A DNA stretch of 9,555 nt from a bacterium. Lineage in GTDB: Bacteria > SM23-31 > JAUVVT01. Where the stretch lies: NCBI GenBank assembly GCA_030616165.1, contig JAUWXV010000143.1, positions 1 to 9,555 of the forward strand. Reading direction: 5' to 3'. This document shows, piece by piece, positions 1 through 5,094 of this stretch. The position numbers and the translations under genes are program-made. Every line of letters starts with the position of its first letter. Position 1 is the first letter of the stretch. Below the pieces are notes generated by a model, which saw only the letters and a list, made by a program, of their open reading frames with translations, made no database searches and was not told the DNA's origin.

Positions 1-265
1 AGTAGCATCTTACCGTATTATTCTCTCCAGGAGCGGGTAGTGCTGAAGGAAAAGTGACTTTCTTAATCACATAGCCTTTCTTTCTTCTAACCAGCTTAAC
101 TTCTACAGGAAAGTCCTCCTTTGCATAATTGAAAGGAGAAACATCTTTAATCTCTTCCATCATCTTCAATTCTCCTCTTATCCCCCTGTAGGGTATATGG
201 GCGCAAGAAGTAGTCAAAAGAAGAACAGAAAACATTAAAATACTATAATTAACAATAGATTTCAA
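1..265 (-). CDS. Partial lipoprotein, N-terminal part only (window edge)
   Basis: The minus strand reads open from a TTG at 265 to the window edge, so only about 88 residues are seen. The start is supported by AGGA about 9 bases upstream. The product begins MKSIVNYSILMFS, then a hydrophobic stretch ending LLLTTSC at about residue 23, a lipoprotein (signal peptidase II) type signal with Cys as the lipidated residue; the -3 position is Thr rather than the commoner Leu. The mature part (about residues 40-88, including VKLVRRKKGYVIKKVTFPSA) resembles the region before the first strand of alpha/beta-hydrolase-like secreted lipoproteins, but too little is present to name a function. It would be anchored in a membrane facing the periplasm. 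A strong minus-strand terminator lies only about 37 bases upstream, so its promoter must be very close or overlap it. Confidence 0.6.
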   Translation of the reverse strand, partial: MKSIVNYSILMFSVLLLTTSCAHIPYRGIRGELKMMEEIKDVSPFNYAKEDFPVEVKLVRRKKGYVIKKVTFPSALPAPGENNTVRCY

Positions 266-301
266 TTCACTTTTTCCTAAAATAGATTCTGGTTTCCATT
301 T

Positions 302-327
302 AAAAAAGCACACCTTTTCGGTGTGCT
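302..327 (-). terminator. Rho-independent terminator, minus strand
   Basis: An 8-bp perfect stem (AGCACACC at 307-314 pairs with GGTGTGCT at 320-327) with a 5-base loop is followed on the minus strand by a run of five T residues. It would stop transcription running leftwards. No minus-strand protein gene lies just to its right, but a tRNA-3'-end-like scrap does (336-357), suggesting it once ended a tRNA transcript. Confidence 0.75.
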
Positions 328-335
328 ACAAAAAT

Positions 336-357
336 TGGCAGGCCTGGAGGGACTCGC
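336..357 (-). other. tRNA-3'-end-like remnant, possible attachment site
   Basis: Read on the minus strand this is GCGAGTCCCTC followed by CAGGCCTGCCA. It fits the end of a T-loop (CGAGT), the 3' strand of a T-stem (CCCTC), an acceptor strand and a terminal CCA, and the terminator at 302-327 follows within 10 bases. No matching 5' acceptor strand or anticodon arm is seen to the right, so this is not a whole tRNA gene. Integrases often use tRNA 3' ends as attachment sites, so a relic att site is possible; chance resemblance is the alternative. Confidence 0.3.
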
Positions 358-450
358 CCTTCGGCCTCTCCCCTTCCTCCCTCGGCCTCAGGGTGGAGAG
401 ACGCTCGCACGACACACACAACTCTCTTCAATTCGCGAGCCCGAGACACT
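341..450. other. GC-rich non-coding block, left side
   Basis: About 110 bases are strikingly richer in G and C than the surrounding AT-rich DNA. They contain an imperfect inverted pair (GGCCTGGAGGG near 342, CCCTTCGGCC near 357) and another (CTCTCC near 365, GGAGAG near 395). A reading frame crosses it from 323 to 598, but its first half is low-complexity translation of this block and has no family look. A block of similar character lies at 9461-9555. Confidence 0.4.
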
Positions 451-472
451 TACAGAACAAAACCCATTCTGG

Positions 473-500
473 TTGACAGATCTCGAAATAGCCCTAAAAT
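473..500 (+). promoter_or_regulatory. Probable promoter of the XRE regulator gene
   Basis: TTGACA at 473-478 and TAAAAT at 495-500 are separated by 16 bases, close to the sigma70 consensus. Transcription would begin near 507 and reach the ribosome-binding site and ATG at 572. Confidence 0.5.
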
Positions 501-571
501 ATACAGATAAAATTTTCTGGCTGACCAATGAATTTATTTATAGCTTTGTAAAGACCGAAAAAGGCTTAAAA

Positions 572-1043
572 ATGTTTACAAATTGGGGGTATCCCTAACA
601 TTAACCTTAAAGATTCGAACCTTCCCTTAGGATCAAGGATAAAGGCTCTCCGCGTCAAAAATGGCTTAAATCAAGAGAATTTGGCTAAATGTTCGGGTTT
701 GAATCTATCTGTCCTCGCCAAATATGAACAAGGTAAAATTCTAGACCTTAACCCCTGGATTTTAGAGAAAATTGCAAAATCTCTTAAAATATCCCCTATT
801 GAACTACTTCCTTTAAATGATCAGAACAAAATCAAAAATCTATATGATTATTTTTGTCCTGTTTCTACTCCTGGTAAAAAAATAAAAAATCTACGCTTAA
901 GGCATCGCCTCCAACAGAAAGATCTAGCCAAGATGTTAGATGTCAATAGAGAAACTATCCGGCGTTATGAAAAAGATCAATCCAAACCTGATAAAAATAT
1001 TATATCAAAAATAGAAAATATTTTGCATATCAAGTTTCAATAA
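572..1043 (+). CDS. Tandem XRE-type HTH regulator, apparent frameshift near 585-589
   Basis: Two Cro/CI-like helix-turn-helix domains are visible. The first spans about 633-825 (SRIKALRVKNGLNQENLAK, then SGLNLSVLAKYEQGK) and the second about 876-1040 (KIKNLRLRHRLQQKDLAK, then VNRETIRRYEKDQSKPD). The open frame of both domains begins after a stop at 567 and has no ATG, GTG or TTG before a TTG at 681, which would cut away the first half of HTH 1. An ATG at 572 with AAAAAGG seven bases upstream lies in another frame and terminates after MFTNWGYP. Removing one G from GGGGG at 585-589 joins them as MFTNWGIPNINLKDSN and onwards, about 156 residues. So the gene probably starts at 572 and is either broken or carries a sequencing error. 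It is convergent with the four-gene operon (44 bases apart) and is a plausible DNA-binding regulator of a neighbour; the target is unknown. Confidence 0.6.
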
Positions 1044-1068
1044 AACTTATTTTCTTAATAACAATATT

Positions 1069-1086
1069 ATATCAATTAACTGATAT
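1069..1086. repeat. Inverted repeat ATATCA-N6-TGATAT between convergent genes
   Basis: ATATCA at 1069-1074 and TGATAT at 1081-1086 are exact complements around ATTAAC, in the 44-base gap between the regulator stop and the stop of the TGT-like gene. The A+T-rich stem is too weak to be a convincing terminator. The same half-sites with a two-base spacer lie at the operon promoter (3992-4003). Confidence 0.3.
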
Positions 1087-1087
1087 A

Positions 1088-2413
1088 TTACTCAGTTTCT
1101 GCTAATCCTTCTTTTATTAATAGGTCTTTCCATTCCCCTAAATAATCTACGCCTTCAAGTCCTATTAATTCTTTATATTCTTCTACTCCCTTATTCAAAT
1201 CATCCAATATCATTTTATCGGATGATGAAACAAATTCAAATTCGGTTTTCTTTCTTTGCAAATAATGTCTTAAACAATGTTCTTTTGTTTCCCGAATTGG
1301 ATAGAATTTACTAGGATTTTTTTCTGAACGTTTATCTTTCCCAAATAAAGCAAATTTACTTATATCACCATTTAATGTCTCTTTACATTCTCTGCAATTA
1401 CATACATTTAAATGGAATGTTTCTGTATCTTCTAACCACTTTTTTTTCTTAAAATATTTAACTGCCTTTTTATAATTAACCCTATTATGAAGTAATGGTA
1501 TATAATACTTTGCTAAAGGAACTCCTCCTCCTACCGGTAGTATCGGTCTATGTTCACCAAATTCTGGACCATGTGCAACGCCAGAAAAAGAGTTTAATTT
1601 CTCAGCAGTAATGATTGAAAAATAACTTCCATGAAGATTTATTACTTCTTTAGTGTTTTCCTTCCTTAAACCTCTTGCAAGTTTAAGAAGTCCTTTAAGC
1701 TCTGTGCTTCCAGCCTGATGCTCATCCAGATCATCTACCCAGATGATAAACCCATCTAATTCAATTCCTGAAAATTCATCAACTATATTTTGAATTATTT
1801 TATCATTTACTAACACCCCTTTGCCTATAGCAATTTCTGAAAATATTTTTTCACGTTCTTTTTTTAACTCAATAGCTATTTTTACAGACTTTATCATTTT
1901 AGGCAACCAAGCATTAATAGTTCTTTCTGTCATAAAAAAATATGGCGCTATTAAGGCATAGGGTTTGAGATCATTCACAGATTTTTCTAAATATTTATTT
2001 GCATCTGATTCTATCATTCTTTTACTTAATGTATCTCTCTGAAAATCCATACATTTTTGCACAAAATCCTTAAGCGTTTTCCCTTCATTTAAATCTTCGG
2101 GAAGTAATGGGTCTTCACCTAATTTATCTTTAATTAAATCTCCATATTCATCTGCTAAATTCTTAACCGATTTTTTAATGTTTCCTTCACTATCAATAAT
2201 TGTCGAAGGGTCATGTTGAAATGCATGTGTTAAAGGATCAATTATGTATCGTATATCCTTTGTTTTTTCTAATAAAAATGCAGCTAATCCTTCAGGCGCA
2301 TATGCAACCATATTACCATTAATTACTACTCCTGTATATGTATCTACCGTAGGATATACAAAAAAGCGTTGTTCAGCAAATGTTCCGAATACCATCCAAT
2401 GATCAACTGACAT
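1088..2413 (-). CDS. TGT-like (tRNA/DNA-guanine transglycosylase-like) TIM-barrel protein
   Basis: A 441-residue protein, last gene of the four-gene operon. The start is ATG 2413, which has GGAGGAG seven bases upstream and overlaps the preceding gene by 11 bases; a longer frame from 2470 lacks such a site. Features suggesting the queuine/archaeosine transglycosylase superfamily are a run of strand-like segments (YIIDPLTHAF at 56-65, DGFIIWVDDLD at 220-230, VINLHGSYFSI at 257-267, PVGGGVPLAKYYIP at 293-306) and a Cys cluster C338-x-C340-x2-C343 with H379 and H383 further on, resembling the TGT zinc site. TGTs swap guanine for a 7-deazaguanine base; DpdA relatives do this on DNA. I do not see the usual GGLAVGE or DxFDC motifs, so the catalytic residues are not assigned and activity is inferred. 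No 7-deazaguanine biosynthesis gene is in the window. It could be a divergent barrel enzyme with another role. Confidence 0.5.
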   Translation of the reverse strand: MSVDHWMVFGTFAEQRFFVYPTVDTYTGVVINGNMVAYAPEGLAAFLLEKTKDIRYIIDPLTHAFQHDPSTIIDSEGNIKKSVKNLADEYGDLIKDKLGEDPLLPEDLNEGKTLKDFVQKCMDFQRDTLSKRMIESDANKYLEKSVNDLKPYALIAPYFFMTERTINAWLPKMIKSVKIAIELKKEREKIFSEIAIGKGVLVNDKIIQNIVDEFSGIELDGFIIWVDDLDEHQAGSTELKGLLKLARGLRKENTKEVINLHGSYFSIITAEKLNSFSGVAHGPEFGEHRPILPVGGGVPLAKYYIPLLHNRVNYKKAVKYFKKKKWLEDTETFHLNVCNCRECKETLNGDISKFALFGKDKRSEKNPSKFYPIRETKEHCLRHYLQRKKTEFEFVSSSDKMILDDLNKGVEEYKELIGLEGVDYLGEWKDLLIKEGLAETE

Positions 2414-2840
2414 ATTCAATCTCCTCCATATTTTTTCGGAGATGCCTTTGTTGTGGACACCAAACCCCATAATTTCTTCTTGCTTTTAAAACTAACTCGC
2501 AATTCTTTCTTTTTTTCTTAAAATGTACAATACCAATTCCTAAGTCTTTAGCTTTTCCATAGAACAAATCAGAAACACTAACAGTTGCAATCACTATATA
2601 GATATAATCTGCTACAAGAGAATGAGCATTACATTGTTTAATAGCTCTTTTCCAATCCTTAGTTTTGACTTCAAAAAAGGTTATCCATCTTCCTCTAGTT
2701 GCTGCTACATCTACATTTTGTCCCATATTGGGAACTTCTTTCTGTATCCTATAACCCTGCTTTTTTAAAAAATTAATAAAGTATTCAATAATTTCAGCTT
2801 CAGTAATAGTTCTATTCTTTTCAGCCATACTGTTTTTCAT
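2403..2840 (-). CDS. PD-(D/E)XK nuclease-like protein
   Basis: A 145-residue protein of the restriction-endonuclease fold. An N-terminal helix (EAEIIEYFINFLKKQGYRI, with E15) is followed by the core VDVAATRGRWITFFEVKT, giving D44 and E57-x-K59 as metal-binding and catalytic residues, and then Q69 in the next helix (KRAIKQCNAH), the layout seen in Hjc/Mrr-like and small holding-type nucleases. A later strand (GIGIVHFKKK) completes a typical small alpha/beta nuclease. The C-terminal tail is basic. The start is uncertain: ATG 2840 or ATG 2828 (the latter overlaps the upstream stop as ATGGCTGA); neither has a strong Shine-Dalgarno, consistent with translational coupling to the membrane-protein gene. 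It overlaps the downstream TGT-like gene by 11 bases. It probably cleaves or binds nucleic acid as part of the operon's system; the substrate is unknown. Confidence 0.6.
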   Translation of the reverse strand: MKNSMAEKNRTITEAEIIEYFINFLKKQGYRIQKEVPNMGQNVDVAATRGRWITFFEVKTKDWKRAIKQCNAHSLVADYIYIVIATVSVSDLFYGKAKDLGIGIVHFKKKRKNCELVLKARRNYGVWCPQQRHLRKNMEEIEYVS

Positions 2841-3366
2841 AGTTATCTAACTCATTATTTCTTTTTCTAATTTTTACCATTAGTATTATCTGTAGAGCAA
2901 CCACTAAAATAGAAACAACTGCTGTATAAACTCTTATTTTGGGAAAAATTACAAAAAGGAATAGGCATATTATTGCTATAATTACACTATATAATAAAAC
3001 ATTAAAATATACTTTTATTTTTTGATACAAATTTTCAAGTTTTCCAATAATAGTAAAAGTCCTATAGCTTTCTGCACTATATTGTCCAATTATACTTGTT
3101 TTTTCGTTTGGGATAACGTCATCTCTAAGTAATATAATCCGATCAATTTTAGTTTCTTCTGAAAAAGTTGAAAATATTTTGTAATGGTATTCAGATAATT
3201 TTTGAAATAAACATTGTTTTAGTAATTTAATTCTATCATTAAATTTTTCTTCTGATATAATCCACTGCTTAAAAATGGATGTCAAACCACCCAAAATGAT
3301 AGAAGATAAAATTGAATATATTGCAGCAGAACTCAATATTTCTTTTGCATTTTTACTAAAACTCAT
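2821..3366 (-). CDS. Three-helix membrane protein, possible membrane effector
   Basis: A 181-residue protein. The start is ATG 3366, with AAAAGG six bases upstream and overlapping the preceding gene by 11 bases; a longer frame from 3426 has no such support. Hydrophobic segments are at about 11-32 (ILSSIILGGL), 120-141 (YSVIIAIICLFLFVIF) and 146-165 (VVSILVVALQIILMV). A soluble, helical, charged stretch of about 85 residues separates the first from the closely spaced second and third. The tail (RKRNNELDNYEKQ) is charged. Small helical-hairpin membrane proteins of this sort, such as SLATT-domain proteins, serve as membrane-disrupting effectors in several bacterial conflict systems; membership is inferred from topology and context, not from a signature. 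A structural or signalling membrane anchor is the alternative. Its position between a sensor-like protein and a nuclease makes it a candidate effector or localiser. Confidence 0.5.
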   Translation of the reverse strand: MSFSKNAKEILSSAAIYSILSSIILGGLTSIFKQWIISEEKFNDRIKLLKQCLFQKLSEYHYKIFSTFSEETKIDRIILLRDDVIPNEKTSIIGQYSAESYRTFTIIGKLENLYQKIKVYFNVLLYSVIIAIICLFLFVIFPKIRVYTAVVSILVVALQIILMVKIRKRNNELDNYEKQYG

Positions 3367-3958
3367 GAAGAACCTTTTCCTTAATTGTTGATTTTTTCTT
3401 GTGTTCAGGATACTTTTTATAAACATATTGCAATATAGCTCTCAAAGGAGTTGTTGAAGTCCTATTCTTAAATTCTTTTAATAGTTTGCACTGTGATTTT
3501 GAAAGAGTTTTATATAATTCAGAAGTATAATCTTCACCTTTTTTAGTTAATTTAAATTCTTCTTCTTGGTATTCACCACATTTTTCTGTTCCTAACATAA
3601 AATTTATTCCTGATGCATCTTCCTCCCATTCCTGCTCACTTAAAGCTTCCTCTATTAGAATTTCTTGAGAGGGTGATGACTCAATGAAATCTCTTAACAT
3701 GAAAAATGTAATGTCATCATAAACTTCACGAGAAAAAGGACCGAAAAGCCACGGGATAAATTGATAGATATCATCTGAGTTGATTTCAATATTTTTCTTA
3801 AATACAGGCCAAACTTCATGCTGAAATATAAAAAGCATTTTCATCAGTCTTGTACGCCCACTTATCGGTTCGTTAAATGAATCACCTTTCCCAGGCGAAT
3901 ATAATAACAGTAATAAAATATCCTTTCTGTTGTTTATTGTTTTTTTTGATACATTCAT
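3356..3958 (-). CDS. YwgA/Panacea-like protein, first gene of four-gene operon
   Basis: A 200-residue soluble protein. The ATG at 3958 has AGGGGG four bases upstream. The N-terminal half has GRTRLMKMLFIFQHEV (34-49) and FIPWLFGPFSREVYDDI (67-83), matching the pattern of YwgA-like and Panacea/DUF4065-type proteins: a conserved GxTxLxKLxFL helix, then (F/Y)xxxxxGPFSxxxxxDL. A segment LTKKGEDYTSEL precedes a C-terminal helical region (TTPLRAILQYVYKKYPEHKK). Relatives act as antitoxins or occur as accessory proteins in defence loci; no catalytic residues are evident. Being first in the operon and followed by a membrane protein that overlaps it by 11 bases, it may be the regulator or sensor of the module. 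Family placement is by eye and of moderate certainty; the link to defence is inference. Confidence 0.5.
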   Translation of the reverse strand: MNVSKKTINNRKDILLLLLYSPGKGDSFNEPISGRTRLMKMLFIFQHEVWPVFKKNIEINSDDIYQFIPWLFGPFSREVYDDITFFMLRDFIESSPSQEILIEEALSEQEWEEDASGINFMLGTEKCGEYQEEEFKLTKKGEDYTSELYKTLSKSQCKLLKEFKNRTSTTPLRAILQYVYKKYPEHKKKSTIKEKVLHEF

Positions 3959-3991
3959 ATAACCCCCTAAATACTTTGGAAGAGATATTCA

Positions 3992-4003
3992 TATCAACTG
4001 ATA
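3992..4003. promoter_or_regulatory. Operator-like dyad TATCA-N2-TGATA at the operon promoter
   Basis: The 12-base dyad TATCAACTGATA has exact 5-base half-sites and lies just downstream of the predicted -10 at 4007-4012, where a bound repressor would block initiation. The binding protein is unknown; the XRE regulator at 572-1043 is one possibility. Confidence 0.3.
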
Positions 4004-4006
4004 ATA

Positions 4007-4035
4007 ATTATACAAAAAAAACCAGAAAAATGAAA
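4007..4035 (-). promoter_or_regulatory. Probable promoter of the four-gene operon
   Basis: On the minus strand TATAAT (4012-4007) is a perfect -10. With a 17-base spacer the -35 position reads TTTCAT (4035-4030), a weak match. It lies about 50 bases before the ATG at 3958, after the end of the restriction cluster. No clear hairpin terminator separates the two units, so read-through from the restriction genes is possible. Confidence 0.4.
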
Positions 4036-4075
4036 TCTATTAATTAAAAAAATAGCATTGTACAATATCTTTCAC

Positions 4076-4285
4076 TTAAGACCTGGTGCGTCTTGTCTTT
4101 TTAGTAGCAATAATAAATGCCATGCTTCGTTTCTGACACCAACTTTTAGCTGCCTCATGTTTGCGAATAGTATCGGGATTGTCCATGAATTGTCCACCTT
4201 TAACCTCGTGTAATTCCTTCTTCTCATCTATTCTTTCTACAAGAAAATCTGGACGATATCCCCTTACATTGCCTTTTAATTGCAT
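4076..4285 (-). CDS. Small PD-(D/E)XK nuclease-like protein after the RM genes, possibly frameshifted
   Basis: This frame encodes 69 residues with a compact nuclease core: YRPDFLVE (D13), then ELHEVKGG (E27-x-K29), then a helix (TIRKHEAAKSWCQKRSMAF) and strand FIIATKK. The pattern resembles TnsA-like or type III restriction nuclease domains (PDFxx, ExK, then Kxx and AAxxWC), but it is much shorter than those proteins. The ATG at 4285 is preceded directly by an in-frame TAA and has only a weak GAG upstream. A better-placed ATG at 4310, with AAGG six bases before it and just after the endonuclease stop, starts MNFENEIINAIKRQCKG in another frame and ends after 28 codons. Deleting one G of GGGG near 4266-4269 joins the two as QCKGYRPDFLVE, about 77 residues. 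It lies 8 bases after the endonuclease gene and probably belongs to that unit; its role is unknown. Confidence 0.4.
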   Translation of the reverse strand: MQLKGNVRGYRPDFLVERIDEKKELHEVKGGQFMDNPDTIRKHEAAKSWCQKRSMAFIIATKKTRRTRS

Positions 4286-4317
4286 TTATAATCTCATTTT
4301 CAAAATTCATATTAACC

Positions 4318-5094
4318 TTATTTAAATCTTGAAAAATATTTGTCAATTTCTGGTCTTAATTCCACACCGACCTTTTCAAAACAGTCTAGTAAGCTGTCGT
4401 ATGTTCCTTTTCCATTAAAAAAATCCCAAAATTCTTCAGCAACCCTCAATTCCATTTTCAAATCCAACATTCCTCTTATTGTCCAACGATTATACGGTTC
4501 TGGTTCATATGGGTTGTAAGGAATAGCAATCATTGTATTTACTCTTGCCTTGGGATTATTTGCGAGTATTGTTGCCACCCATTCAAGGAGAGTCCTTTTA
4601 AATTCCTTGAATCCACCAGCATTAGGTTTTACTGTTTTTAAGTCAAATAAAAACAGTTGACCGCTTTTATCTTCCAATAATATATCGACCTTTGTCGGCT
4701 TAACCTTCCTCATTTTGCCACTTTGACAGACCTTCCTGATTGTTTCTATTTCCATTTTCTTATTTGGTTCAGTCGTAGCCGTTGTTAGATTATCAATAAT
4801 ATTCTGTATTTCTTTGTGGGCACCTTCGCTGATAAGTTCTCCCGCTGTTGCATGAGACTTTGCTTCCTTGAAATTATTTTTTGCCAAGGCTAATGCTACT
4901 GGTTCAAATATTCTTGTCCCAAAGTTTGTAATCAAAGAATGAATAAAAGAATATAATGCTAATCTATCTTTACCTAATAATCTTGTATGAAATGGCATTG
5001 ATGCAGTTTCAGGCTTATAATTCTGAAATTTATCTCTCAAACTATTTTTTATAACTACCTCAATATCTTGCTTTTGTTGATTTGTTAATCCCAT
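4318..5094 (-). CDS. TdeIII-family type II restriction endonuclease
   Basis: A 258-residue protein matching the TdeIII/MjaII family along its whole length, which is about the family's usual size. Landmarks are the N-terminal YKPETASMPFHTRLLGKDR (26-44), HSLITNFGTRIFEP (52-65), the catalytic core KVDILLEDKSGQLFLFDLKT with D137 and D151-x-K153 of a PD-(D/E)XK site, and conserved C-terminal stretches IAIPYNPYEPEPYNRWT and EFWDFFNGKGTYDSLL. Characterised members cut GGNCC; this specificity is inferred for this one. It acts on unmethylated double-stranded DNA in the cytoplasm. The ATG at 5094 shares one base with the methyltransferase stop (TAATG), with AAGGAAGG a few bases upstream, so the pair is coupled, with the methyltransferase read first. 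Confidence 0.85.
   Translation of the reverse strand: MGLTNQQKQDIEVVIKNSLRDKFQNYKPETASMPFHTRLLGKDRLALYSFIHSLITNFGTRIFEPVALALAKNNFKEAKSHATAGELISEGAHKEIQNIIDNLTTATTEPNKKMEIETIRKVCQSGKMRKVKPTKVDILLEDKSGQLFLFDLKTVKPNAGGFKEFKRTLLEWVATILANNPKARVNTMIAIPYNPYEPEPYNRWTIRGMLDLKMELRVAEEFWDFFNGKGTYDSLLDCFEKVGVELRPEIDKYFSRFK

Noticed and set aside
323-598. Plus-strand reading frame of 91 residues
   Set aside because: Its first half is translation of the GC-rich block and has no family look; its real content is probably the promoter, ribosome-binding site and first codons (from 572) of the XRE gene.
1088-2413. Naming the TGT-like protein DpdA
   Set aside because: No other dpd or preQ0 genes are present and key TGT motifs are not visible, so only a superfamily-level call is supported.
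2414-2470. Longer start of the TGT-like protein at 2470
   Set aside because: The ATG at 2413 has a strong GGAGGAG site and a short overlap; the extra 19 residues come from a 68-base overlap with the nuclease gene.
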